Positions 43,410-51,890 of a DNA stretch of 64,000 bases are shown here, piece by piece (the first letter of the stretch is position 1; each line of letters begins with the position of its first letter). The position numbers and the translations under genes were made by a program. Under the pieces are notes generated by a model that searched no databases, was not told the DNA's origin, and saw only the letters and a list, made by a program, of their open reading frames with translations. This DNA is from Pedobacter xixiisoli (lineage in GTDB: Bacteria > Bacteroidota > Bacteroidia > Sphingobacteriales > Sphingobacteriaceae), in the NCBI RefSeq assembly GCF_900215335.1, contig NZ_OCMT01000002.1, forward strand, positions 620,001-684,000. The letters run 5' to 3'.

Positions 43410-44357
43410 ATGAAGATTCTAAAACTTACATTAATTGTTGCTAGCGTGAGCACATCTGTTTTTGCCCAAAGTGCAGATAAAGCCCTAGCAAGAGTGAGAT
43501 ATACTTTCTCGCATATGAGAGACACCACTCAAAGAGATAACTTCCAGACCGAAAACATGTTATTGGTTATCGGAAAAAATGCTTCGGTTTACACCAGTTA
43601 CGATAAAATTAACCGAGACTTAGAGATAAAGAAAAATATAGAAGAGCAAATTAAAGCTCAAGGGGGAAACTTAACCAGTTTAAACATTAGCAAGAGCTCA
43701 TCTAAACCAGTTACTGCTGCAGATTACTTTTATTTTGCGAACGAAAATAAGTTTTACACCAAAGAACGTGTAATCAGTAATTATTTAATAGAAGAAACTG
43801 CGCCAAAAATCAATTGGAAAATCACAAAGGACACTGCTAGTTTTTCTGGTGTAAAATGTCAAAAAGCTACCACTTATTTCAAAGGAAGAAACTGGATTGC
43901 TTGGTTTGCACCCGAGTTACCTTTTCAAAGTGGCCCATGGAAACTAAATGGTTTGCCTGGCCTAATTATAGAAGCCAACGATGAAAGAAACGAAGTAAAA
44001 TTCCAGTTTGCGGGCATCGATAAAGTGATTGCAGAAGAAAAGCCTGAAGAAACGCAAACCGTTACTTTAGGCAGCGGAGGTCCGAGCGTGTTAAAGTTTG
44101 GAGGTATGGATGGTAGCGCTTATTTAGGCAGTGAAATCAAACTACCTACAGATGCGGTAAAAACGACACAAAAAGAAATAGATAAGCTAAAAGAAGCCAG
44201 AGATAAAGACCCACAAGGTTTTGTAAACGCACAAATGGCCGGAAGAGGTGTAAGTGGAAACATGGTAGTTTCAAGTAATACGAAGTTTGTTCCCGCTCCA
44301 AGTGGTGCTAAAAAAATGGCATTCAACAATCCAATAGAACTTACTGAGAAAAAATAA
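43410..44357 (+). CDS. GLPGLI family protein
   Basis: 315 residues with a signal peptide (about 1-19, ending TSVFAQ). The defining motif is present exactly: WKLNGLPGLIIEAND, with GLPGLI at residues 181-186, and the family's early RVRYTFSHMRDTT and YTSYDK blocks. GLPGLI proteins are secreted or envelope proteins of Bacteroidota without known activity. The 881-residue TonB-receptor-like gene follows after 70 bases, a pairing often seen for this family. The promoter carries a BlaI-type operator, so expression is probably under the M56/BlaI pair encoded 6 kb away. Confidence 0.9.
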   Translation: MKILKLTLIVASVSTSVFAQSADKALARVRYTFSHMRDTTQRDNFQTENMLLVIGKNASVYTSYDKINRDLEIKKNIEEQIKAQGGNLTSLNISKSSSKPVTAADYFYFANENKFYTKERVISNYLIEETAPKINWKITKDTASFSGVKCQKATTYFKGRNWIAWFAPELPFQSGPWKLNGLPGLIIEANDERNEVKFQFAGIDKVIAEEKPEETQTVTLGSGGPSVLKFGGMDGSAYLGSEIKLPTDAVKTTQKEIDKLKEARDKDPQGFVNAQMAGRGVSGNMVVSSNTKFVPAPSGAKKMAFNNPIELTEKK

Positions 44358-44380
44358 ACCAAACCAAACAAACTATTTTG

Positions 44381-44407
44381 GGCTTGCCTACCAATTACTG
44401 GCAAGCC
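44381..44407 (+). other. Hairpin between the GLPGLI and receptor-like genes
   Basis: GGCTTGCC, an 11-base loop, GGCAAGCC. No T run follows, so it is more likely an mRNA stability or attenuation element than a full terminator. Confidence 0.45.
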
Positions 44408-44427
44408 TTCATCCAACACACATCCTG

Positions 44428-47073
44428 ATGAACAAGCTACTCTTTATGCTCATGATTTTGAGCTTAAGTTCTATTGCTGTGCTCGCACAAGAGCAAATTA
44501 AAGGCAAGGTTAAAGACGATAAAGCTAAGCCGCTTCCTTCTGTCATGGTTAGTTTAAAAGACAAAGAAGGAAGCACGCTTGGTTTTTCTAGAACGAATGA
44601 CAAAGGCGATTTTACAATTAGCACCGATGAAAATAGCCCTGAGCTTATTTTAGAATTCAGCATTTTAGGCTTTGCGAAGAAAGCCCTTAAGCTATCAGAT
44701 TTTAGCAAGAACAATGAGATTACTTTAGTAGAAAGTGAAATTAGCCTTAAAACCGTGGAAGTAAAAAATAGACCACGTTTAAGTTCAAATGGAGATACTT
44801 TAAATTACAAAACTTCGGATTTTTCAGATAAGCAAGATCGCAACATTGGTGATGTATTAAGGAAAATGCCAGGTATAGAGGTTGCTGAAAATGGCAAAAT
44901 AAGTTACAATGGTAAAAACATCTCCAATATGTATATAGATGGAGATAATTTATTGGAAGATAAGTATGGTATTGGTACAAAAAGTATTCCTCATGGTGCG
45001 GTAGATAAAGTGCAGGTAATTGAGAAAGACCAACCCATAAAAATGCTACAGAAGAACAACACCAGCGATGATGTGGCTTTGAACTTAGTTATTAAAGATG
45101 ATGCGAAGCTAAAAGTGATGGGAGAAGTTAAAGCTGGCTTGGGCACACCAGACCGCTTTGACGGTAATGTAAATGCAATGCTATTTAACAAAAAGGTAAA
45201 ATTCTTGAATAATTTAAAGGGCAACAATATCGGGATAGATCCTGGGTTAGATCTCACTTCGTTTAATCCTTTGGCAAACGATAATACCAAACCCACTAGT
45301 CTACTTTCTGCAGGCGCAGCGGGTGTGCCTACCCTGCCCCAAAGTCGTACACTTTTTAACAAAGCTGGACAAGCAAATTTGAATAACCTTTTCAAGTTTA
45401 AAAACGATTTACAGCTAAGAGCAAACGTTTCTTACCTATATGACGAACGCAAGCAGGTTTACAATAAGTTTTCGGAAACCCAATTGGCTGGACAGACGAT
45501 CAGTTACCAAGAAAATCAGGATAATTTCCTTAGCCCACAAAAATTAAAAGGTCAGTTTACTTTAAACGGAAATACAGATGGTTACTATATTAATAATACT
45601 CTTTCTGTTGAGTATAATCCTACTCGCACAAATTCTAACGTATTTATAAATGGTGTAGGTGCTTTTCAAACGTTAAAACAGGATATGTTTACCTTATCTA
45701 ACGATTTAGGTTACCGCAAAAAATTGAAATCTGGCAATATTTTACACTTCTCTTCTGCTATTAGCAGAAGTACCCAACCCGAAACCCTAAATATCAAACC
45801 AGGCTTAAATGAGGATATCCTTAATAATGGAGCACCTTACGCCGCTTTGAACCAATACCTAGATTTGCCAACGCTTTATACCAACAACTTTGCTTCGATG
45901 GCTTTTCCTAAGGGGAATTTTGTACAAACTTACCGAGCTGGCTTTTTGATTCAGCAGCAAAATTTGGCTACCGACCTCACCAAAATGCAGGACAATGGGT
46001 TTAGCGAACTTGCTGCACCTGGTACTTTTAACGATTTAGATTGGTTACGTTCGAGGATATATGTAGAGAATATTTATGAATACACTACAGATAAAATAAC
46101 CGCTGGAGTTAGGGTACCTGTAAGTTACAACAGTATCAATTACAGTGACGCAAACCATGGAATGGATAAAAGTCTTGATCGCTTTTTTGTAAATCCGTCA
46201 TTTAACTTTAAGTACCAAACCAGTGCAGAAAATTACGTAACTGCAGGCTATAACTTCAGGAATAACCTAGGGACTATAGACGATGTTTACAGCGGCACTG
46301 TTTTACGAAACTACCGTTCTTTGTTTGCCAACAATGCTCCCATTTCAGAAAGTTCATCACATGCATTTTCAGGAGGTTTCAATTTTCGCAAGGCGATTGA
46401 AATGTTGTTTGGAAACATCAGCTTAAGCTATAGTACGACTAAGTTAAATACCATTTCTTCATTTACACTTACCAACAACACACAACAACGCATTGTACTT
46501 CCCTTAGAAAACCAAATGAAAAGTTTAGGTTTAAACGCTGGATTGAGCAAGTATCTTTTCGCTTTAAAAAGCACTGTAAATGCAGGCTTTGCTTATAACC
46601 ACAATCAATACCAGCAATTACAGAACGACATTTTGCTACCTTTCGAAAGCGACAACTACATATATAAAGCTGGTATTGAGGCAAAGCTCACCAAATTCAT
46701 GAATTTCACTTACACAGGAACTTATACTGACAGTAAAAACAAGGCTAGCGGAACTGGGGTAAGCACCAACTATCAACAGTTGAGGCAACAATCTGGATTA
46801 GCAGTTAACATGCTAAAATCGGTTTTCTTGAATTTCTCGGCAGAGCATATTTTTACTAAGCAATCAAGCCAACCAGATTTAAAGTACTTGTTTGCCGATT
46901 TTAATATCAGGTATAAAGTGCTTAAGCTAAAAACAGATTTGGAGTTTGGCGTTACCAATTTGGCTAACGTGAAGAGTTTTGAAGCCATAAATGTTACGGC
47001 AAACTCATTAACCGTCGGAACTTATCAGATCCCAGGAAGAGTGGCAATGTTTAGAGCGACGTTTAATTATTAA
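44428..47073 (+). CDS. TonB-receptor-like outer membrane protein with carboxypeptidase-like regulatory domain
   Basis: 881 residues. Signal peptide about 1-20 (ending VLAQEQ). A CarboxypepD_reg beta-sandwich (IKGKVKDDKAKPLPSVMVSLKDKEGSTLGFSRTNDKGDF) covers about 23-100. A plug-like region follows (GDVLRKMPGIEVAENGKISYNGKNISNMYIDGD, DKVQVIEKDQPIKMLQ), then a long barrel-like region ending in RATFNY. It lacks an STN domain and a SusC-type TTKKG motif, so it belongs to the outer-membrane receptor group that accompanies GLPGLI proteins, with unknown cargo. It shares the operon and BlaI-type operator. Confidence 0.85.
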   Translation: MNKLLFMLMILSLSSIAVLAQEQIKGKVKDDKAKPLPSVMVSLKDKEGSTLGFSRTNDKGDFTISTDENSPELILEFSILGFAKKALKLSDFSKNNEITLVESEISLKTVEVKNRPRLSSNGDTLNYKTSDFSDKQDRNIGDVLRKMPGIEVAENGKISYNGKNISNMYIDGDNLLEDKYGIGTKSIPHGAVDKVQVIEKDQPIKMLQKNNTSDDVALNLVIKDDAKLKVMGEVKAGLGTPDRFDGNVNAMLFNKKVKFLNNLKGNNIGIDPGLDLTSFNPLANDNTKPTSLLSAGAAGVPTLPQSRTLFNKAGQANLNNLFKFKNDLQLRANVSYLYDERKQVYNKFSETQLAGQTISYQENQDNFLSPQKLKGQFTLNGNTDGYYINNTLSVEYNPTRTNSNVFINGVGAFQTLKQDMFTLSNDLGYRKKLKSGNILHFSSAISRSTQPETLNIKPGLNEDILNNGAPYAALNQYLDLPTLYTNNFASMAFPKGNFVQTYRAGFLIQQQNLATDLTKMQDNGFSELAAPGTFNDLDWLRSRIYVENIYEYTTDKITAGVRVPVSYNSINYSDANHGMDKSLDRFFVNPSFNFKYQTSAENYVTAGYNFRNNLGTIDDVYSGTVLRNYRSLFANNAPISESSSHAFSGGFNFRKAIEMLFGNISLSYSTTKLNTISSFTLTNNTQQRIVLPLENQMKSLGLNAGLSKYLFALKSTVNAGFAYNHNQYQQLQNDILLPFESDNYIYKAGIEAKLTKFMNFTYTGTYTDSKNKASGTGVSTNYQQLRQQSGLAVNMLKSVFLNFSAEHIFTKQSSQPDLKYLFADFNIRYKVLKLKTDLEFGVTNLANVKSFEAINVTANSLTVGTYQIPGRVAMFRATFNY

Positions 47074-47097
47074 AGCAGCTTTATGTGGTTAGCAGGT

Positions 47098-47122
47098 ATT
47101 TGCGAGGAATGAAGCAATCTTA
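47098..47122. repeat. Partial CATTGCGAGG-type repeat
   Basis: TTTGCGAGGAATGAAGCAAT followed by CTTA matches the left arm of the inverted repeat at 21294-21376. Its other arm is missing. Confidence 0.5.
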
Positions 47123-47169
47123 GTGCTAGACTTAGCACCTAGTTCTTTAACTAACTCATATGTCTATTA

Positions 47170-47213
47170 CCCTCTCTGTCCGTTGGACATCTCTCCCTAG
47201 AAGGGAGAGAATT
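47170..47213. repeat. CCCTCTCTG/GGGAGAGA repeat
   Basis: CCCTCTCTGTCCGTTGGACA then TCTCCCTAGAAGGGAGAGAA. Closely related copies lie at 50409-50450 and, inverted, at 50475-50513. The 309-base gap it sits in (47074-47382) otherwise holds the partial repeat above and AT-rich sequence. Confidence 0.6.
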
Positions 47214-47382
47214 TTAACACTGCAAAACAATAATTTCCCGAAAGTATAGTTTATATATACGAGAGCGTTAATTTTAACAAAGCGGAAGTCGACTGGATTA
47301 GTCACTTCCGCTTTTCCTTTTTTTAATGTCCAACTGTTACAAAAAGCAATGCCGAGCATCTATAGATTAGAAAAAAACAACA

Positions 47383-47961
47383 ATGATTAACGATATCCAT
47401 ATTTTAAAGACAGAAATACTAAGTGATAATTGGTACATCCTCAACAAAGTAACCTACGAATTTACAAGACCTGATGGTAGTAAGCACATACAAAACCGAG
47501 AAGCCTACGATAGAGGAAATGGTGCTACGATTCTACTTTATAACTTAGAACAAAAATCTATTATCCTTACCAAGCAATTCCGTTTACCTACTTATTTGAA
47601 TGGAAATCCTTCTGGGATGTTAATTGAAGCTTGCGCAGGCTTGCTAGATAAAGACAATGCGGAAGATTGCATTAAACGTGAAACAGAAGAAGAAACGGGC
47701 TATAAAATAACTGATGTAAAAAAAGTATTTGAAGCTTATATGTCGCCAGGTTCTGTAACAGAGATCCTCTACTTTTTTATTGCAGCTTACAACAAAACCA
47801 TGAAAGTAAATGATGGCGGAGGCTTAGCTCACGAGGAAGAGCACATTGAAGTGTTAGAATTTGATTTTGAGGACGCCTTAAATATGATTGACAGCGGAGA
47901 AATTAAGGACGGAAAAACGATCATGCTCTTACAACACTTACGATTGAAAAGTATTTTATAA
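47383..47961 (+). CDS. Nudix hydrolase, NudK/ADP-sugar pyrophosphatase type
   Basis: 192 residues. The Nudix box is present (GLLDKDNAEDCIKRETEEETGY, about residues 86-107). The N-terminal IHILKTEILSDNWYILNKVTYEF and the SPGSVTEILYFFIAAYNK block near residue 127 resemble GDP-mannose pyrophosphatase NudK. It should split nucleotide sugars to sugar phosphate and NMP. The substrate is inferred from family only. It converges on the M56 gene with a shared terminator. Confidence 0.88.
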   Translation: MINDIHILKTEILSDNWYILNKVTYEFTRPDGSKHIQNREAYDRGNGATILLYNLEQKSIILTKQFRLPTYLNGNPSGMLIEACAGLLDKDNAEDCIKRETEEETGYKITDVKKVFEAYMSPGSVTEILYFFIAAYNKTMKVNDGGGLAHEEEHIEVLEFDFEDALNMIDSGEIKDGKTIMLLQHLRLKSIL

Positions 47962-47998
47962 AAAGAAAGCTGAACGATTACAGTTCAGACTTTCTTTT
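47961..47998. terminator. Bidirectional terminator overlapping the M56 gene end
   Basis: AAAAGAAAGCTGAAC (47961-47975) pairs with GTTCAGACTTTCTTTT (47983-47998) with a one-base bulge. The stop codon and last codons of the M56 gene lie inside the hairpin. Confidence 0.65.
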
Positions 47999-49462
47999 CA
48001 TTTCTATTTGTATTTGAGATTTACCCACTACCTTTTTAATGACGTTTACACTTCGGATTTCATTGGGATTCAAATCTTTGATATCATTAATGAAAGCAAC
48101 TTTGCCGTTAATCAAATACTCTATATTTTGATTTAAAAGTGTATCTCCTATTTTAAAAACCTTAACTATCGGCTTCTTATCTCCTTTTTGAAAAAGACCT
48201 TTATCGTCTGCCAGTTTCCCTTCTACTCTAAACTTAAGGGCAGTCCTGTTTGCTTCTTCGATATTCCCAAGGTTTACGCTATCCTTTCTGTAAAAGAAAA
48301 CTCTACCTAAAGTGGCATTAGCAGGATTTTCAGTGGCGTTAAGATTTTTGCGCTTCACTGCATCCATAATTTGCTGTATTTCTTCGGCAGAAGGCTTACC
48401 AACAAGACTATCTCTTCTAACAAATATCATATTGACATTTGCTAGCCCTGTATCTACTTTTTTAACAATTTTTTGCTTTTTATTTTTACCTAGTTTTACA
48501 GATTTGGCTTTGACTTTAGCAATGTCTACAGGCTTCTCTTGTTCAACAGCTAATTGGGGTATAATTCTGGCTAATTGCGGTAAGCTTTCCTTTACTTCTT
48601 TTTTTGATACTGTAAATGCCAAAGTTGTTAATAGCAGAACAGGTAATGCCAACGCATACCTACTTAAAGTTAGGCGAGAAGAGCGTTTTACATTCATCAT
48701 CTGGATACGTTTCTTTAAATCAGAAAGGTTGAAATTATTGACAATGGCAACTGACGTATTGAGTTTTCCTACCCCCAACAAACTATATTGGTAGGTTTTT
48801 TTATCCATTCCTTTTCTCAGTATCTTTTGATCTGTAATGAATTCCAAGTTCTCTTTTACCGCCTTTTTCATTAACCAAACTCCTGGATTAAACCAATAGA
48901 AAACCACGCTTAACTCTGCCAAGATGATATCAATAGAATGCCATTGCTTAACATGCACCGTCTCGTGAGCCAAAATGGTATCCAATTCTCTTTCGCTATG
49001 TAGCGTAGGGTTTACGTAAATAGTTTGCCAAAAGGAAAACGGACTGACACTTTCTTTTAAGGTTCTTACCTTATAATTAGCTACAATATCAGGGTTTGAT
49101 TTCCTATGAATGCTGTAAAGCGAGATAAACTGTATGACTAATCTAATAGTCATCAGTAATACCCCCAAATAAAAAACAGCACTCAAAATTGGCCAATTAT
49201 TAATAAAAAATCCTGTTGGCACTAATGCAGACGCCTTCTCATTAAACTGTGGCAAATAATTAATCACTTCACCTACTTCTTTCTGATAGAATAAATCAGT
49301 TAAATCGATAAATGGATAGGCCGTTGAAAAAACAATGCCGAACACCAAAAAACAACGATTTAGAACATAGAAAGTTAGTCTACGTAACACCAGATAATAG
49401 GTGGCTGCAAATAATAACAGTACCAAATTTATTTTTAACAGAATAATAAAAAGATGTGGCAT
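47978..49462 (-). CDS. M56 family metallopeptidase (BlaR1/MecR1-like antirepressor)
   Basis: 494 residues. Membrane helices near residues 3-24, 33-55, 88-112 and about 270-290 surround the zinc peptidase motif ILAHETVHVKQWHSIDIILAE (HExxH near residues 168-172). No penicillin-sensor domain is present. The C-terminal ~200 residues are soluble and end with a short piece resembling a SusC plug (LINGKVAFINDIKDLNPNEIRSVNVIKKV). Such proteins cleave the partner BlaI-type repressor on a signal; the signal here is unknown. It starts 2 bases after blaI. Confidence 0.9.
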   Translation of the reverse strand: MPHLFIILLKINLVLLLFAATYYLVLRRLTFYVLNRCFLVFGIVFSTAYPFIDLTDLFYQKEVGEVINYLPQFNEKASALVPTGFFINNWPILSAVFYLGVLLMTIRLVIQFISLYSIHRKSNPDIVANYKVRTLKESVSPFSFWQTIYVNPTLHSERELDTILAHETVHVKQWHSIDIILAELSVVFYWFNPGVWLMKKAVKENLEFITDQKILRKGMDKKTYQYSLLGVGKLNTSVAIVNNFNLSDLKKRIQMMNVKRSSRLTLSRYALALPVLLLTTLAFTVSKKEVKESLPQLARIIPQLAVEQEKPVDIAKVKAKSVKLGKNKKQKIVKKVDTGLANVNMIFVRRDSLVGKPSAEEIQQIMDAVKRKNLNATENPANATLGRVFFYRKDSVNLGNIEEANRTALKFRVEGKLADDKGLFQKGDKKPIVKVFKIGDTLLNQNIEYLINGKVAFINDIKDLNPNEIRSVNVIKKVVGKSQIQIEMKRKSEL

Positions 49463-49464
49463 AC

Positions 49465-49830
49465 CTATTTATCTTCAGGTTTCTCAATCAGGTCAATTAT
49501 CTCTTTTAGCTCGGCTGCACTTATCTTTTTATCTTTCGCAAAAAACGCGACCAATTCTTTGTAAGAACTCTGGAAGTAATCATTCACAAACCCGTTCATG
49601 AAACGTTTTTTATAATCTGCTTCTTTCACTTTTGCACTGTAACGAATGGCATTGGCATAGCGCTCGCCTTTTAAGAAGCCTTTACGCTCCAAATTTTTCA
49701 CAGTAGAAGCAACCGTAGTATAAGGCGCCTTTGGTTCGGGCATGGCATCCATAAATTCTTTGATAAATCCAGGACCTACTTGCCAAATGGCTAGCATTGC
49801 TTCTTCTTCTTGTTGTGTTAACTTCTCCAT
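49465..49830 (-). CDS. BlaI/MecI/CopY family transcriptional repressor
   Basis: 121 residues from the ATG at 49830 (a TTG one codon upstream is ignored). The winged helix-turn-helix pattern is clear: LTQQEEEAMLAIWQVGPGFIKEFMDAMP, APYTTVASTVKNLERKGFLKGER. The C-terminal part (KKRFMNGFVNDYFQSSYKELVAFFAKDKKI) forms the dimerisation helices. It should repress its own operon and be removed by the M56 protease. Its probable operator (TCGTA/TACGA half-sites) overlaps its promoter, 9-32 bases before the start, and a copy lies at the GLPGLI promoter. Confidence 0.93.
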   Translation of the reverse strand: MEKLTQQEEEAMLAIWQVGPGFIKEFMDAMPEPKAPYTTVASTVKNLERKGFLKGERYANAIRYSAKVKEADYKKRFMNGFVNDYFQSSYKELVAFFAKDKKISAAELKEIIDLIEKPEDK

Positions 49831-49838
49831 CAATTAAT

Positions 49839-49862
49839 TACGAAATAATCGTAAATATACGA
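49839..49862 (-). promoter_or_regulatory. Probable BlaI operator over the blaI-M56 promoter
   Basis: On the plus strand: TACGA (49839-49843), N5, TCGTA (49849-49853), N4, TACGA (49858-49862). In gene orientation the -7 box TATATTTA lies in the TCGTA-N4-TACGA part. It is identical in layout to 43369-43392. Confidence 0.6.
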
Positions 49863-49965
49863 AACTAATTTAGTTATAGAAAAGAGTTTTAACGTTAAAT
49901 TTTGTTAAGGATTTCAGGAGCGAATTATTTTTTGAAGCGCAATTTCGCCGTTAAAATTAGAGAGA

Positions 49966-50030
49966 AGTCCCGCCATCCTTTTTACTTCACTTCGCTAGCG
50001 CTCGCTTCGTGCCCACTCCTGTCGGGGCTA
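49966..50030. repeat. Dispersed palindromic repeat, degraded copy E
   Basis: AGTCCCGCCATCCTTTTTAC TTCACTTCGC and CCTGTCGGGGCTAC resemble the left end of copy A (AGTCCCGCCATGCGCTTTAC). Inner stems are lost. Confidence 0.5.
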
Positions 50031-50109
50031 CTTGGCCATTAATGTGCGGCTGTTTATGCCAACACTTTAATACATCGCTATTCGGAGAGGTATGAAGAGA
50101 GAACTGGTG

Positions 50110-50514
50110 ATAATAACTTAAACTAATAACTTCCTCCCCCTACCCCCTCCAAAGGGGGATACTGGATGCAAAACCGTACCTATGCCGTCCGTCATCTCGA
50201 ACAAGGTACAAGGAGATATCTAGCAATTAAACTATCCAAAATTATAACGAAAAAATTAGTTATTGCACAAGAAGAACTAAACACCATATCCCTTGACACC
50301 CTCCAATTTATCGGAGGGAATTGCCTCCAACATTCCCCTCTTTTAGAGGGGTGCCCAAAGGGCGGGGTGTTTAAAATGATGTACGCTAGATATCGACATA
50401 ATGAAAAACCCTCTCTGGCTTCGCCATCTCTCCCAAAAGGAGAGAATTACAAAACTGCTTAAACATATCTTTTTTCTCTCCCTTTGGGAGAGATGCCCAA
50501 CGGGCAGAGAGGGA
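50110..50514. repeat. Repeat-rich intergenic region before the polysaccharide locus
   Basis: A mosaic of small palindromes: CCCTCCAATTTATCGGAGGG near 50299, CCCCTCTTTTAGAGGGG near 50336, CCCTCTCTGGCTTCGCC with CTCCCAAAAGGAGAGAA (50409-50450), and the inverted TCTCTCCCTTTGGGAGAGA with GGGCAGAGAGGG (50475-50513). An open frame from 50166 to 50462 is made of these repeats and is not supported as a gene. Confidence 0.6.
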
Positions 50515-51879
50515 TTACTTAAAAATAAAGCTTCTATTGTCTTTTTTCCAACCAGGACCTATAGCCGTGTTTAACCAAAAAGGTTTCTTTGAAGCATTTT
50601 TCTTTTGCCAAACTCCATCCGACAGCTCTAAATCGTTACCCATTTTTACAAAACCAGAAATCAAAGTACCGCCATCCAATTGATTATTCTCGATCTTCAA
50701 ATTTTTAGGGTCGTCTTGGGTTACCAACAAAGTAGTTGGATTGATCACATAGTTGTTAGCAATGGTAACGCCGTCTGGAGCTACGGTTCTAGTGCCATCT
50801 TTACCAGCACCAAGTACAAAAGCTTCTCTGGCATCTACAATAACATTATATTGGATATCAGCATTTTTAACTTTCCAATAATCGCTCAATGCTGGGTTTT
50901 CATAAGCATTCATTATCGAAATTGCCGAACGCAATGTTCTTCCCGCTATTTTATAAAGATAGTTTCCATGAACTTTTTGATTTTCGCCGATAATTCTTAT
51001 TCCACCAGTATTGGTGATACCATTGCCTACAAAATAGTTATTGCCTACTTCAGAATGGTTTCCATGTCTAAAGGTTACCGTGCCTACGCATTCATAAAAT
51101 AAGTTGTTCAAAATCTTATTGTATCCCGATTTGATAGAAATGATTTCGACCTCGCCACTGCATTTATCGAAAATATTATTCTCCACAGTGGTGTAAGAAT
51201 CGTTCATTGAGTAGGTACTTGTACCAATGCGAATGGTTTCACCGCCATTATTAGCCAAATCCGGCCTCGGACCAAAATAGTTGTGGTCTATTTGATGGTA
51301 ATTTGCTTTATCATCTAACCACACAACCAAAGTAGTACCTTGATGTGTTTTTCCAGAAATAGAACAATGGTCTACGCGGTTATTTTTTCCAAATAGAGAA
51401 ACCCATTTATAGTCTACGGTTTTATCACTTGGATTATAATCTTCGATATTTGTATTGGTCAATCGGCTATTTGAGGTAGTTTTTGAAAACACCACTACAT
51501 CATCTTTCAAAGAGAATCCATTTTTGAACGATAAACCATCTACGATTAACCATTCTCCATCAATTTTTAAGTTAGAGTTGCCAGTTAAAATCACCGATCC
51601 TTTAGTTTCTGCCACCAATGTGATTGGATTTTCTGCTGTTCCTTTTGCTTTAAAGTTAATCAACTGACTTTTCCACTCTCCAGATTTCATGATTACTTTG
51701 TCGCCAGGTTGTAAACTCAACGCATTTAGCTCGGCAGAATTAGCCACAGTATAGGTTTTAGCAGTAACCATCTGCTTTTCTGTATTATTGGAAATACTAT
51801 CAGCCTCTATCGCTTTTGCGCAACTACTATATTGCAGGAAAAAGAAAAGCATTAGACTACTGGAAAAAATAAATTTCAT
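50515..51879 (-). CDS. Polysaccharide lyase family 6 (alginate lyase/chondroitinase B-like) lipoprotein
   Basis: 454 residues. The signal [20 protein letters not shown] gives a likely lipidated Cys20, so it is probably surface-attached. The rest is one right-handed beta-helix: [60 protein letters not shown]. The PL6 catalytic pair is in place with the family's spacing of 21: Lys250 in [10 protein letters not shown] and Arg271 in VTFRHGNHS, plus the Ca-binding Glu residues of GEVEI. It should cut alginate (possibly another uronate polymer) by beta-elimination. It is the last gene of the lyase operon, 11 bases after the preceding gene. Confidence 0.9.
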   Translation of the reverse strand: MKFIFSSSLMLFFFLQYSSCAKAIEADSISNNTEKQMVTAKTYTVANSAELNALSLQPGDKVIMKSGEWKSQLINFKAKGTAENPITLVAETKGSVILTGNSNLKIDGEWLIVDGLSFKNGFSLKDDVVVFSKTTSNSRLTNTNIEDYNPSDKTVDYKWVSLFGKNNRVDHCSISGKTHQGTTLVVWLDDKANYHQIDHNYFGPRPDLANNGGETIRIGTSTYSMNDSYTTVENNIFDKCSGEVEIISIKSGYNKILNNLFYECVGTVTFRHGNHSEVGNNYFVGNGITNTGGIRIIGENQKVHGNYLYKIAGRTLRSAISIMNAYENPALSDYWKVKNADIQYNVIVDAREAFVLGAGKDGTRTVAPDGVTIANNYVINPTTLLVTQDDPKNLKIENNQLDGGTLISGFVKMGNDLELSDGVWQKKNASKKPFWLNTAIGPGWKKDNRSFIFK

Positions 51880-51890
51880 TTCAAATATCT

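Noticed and set aside
50166..50462. 98-codon open frame on the plus strand
   Set aside because: It is built from several intergenic palindromic repeats, reads as an incoherent composition and has no promoter box or family resemblance.
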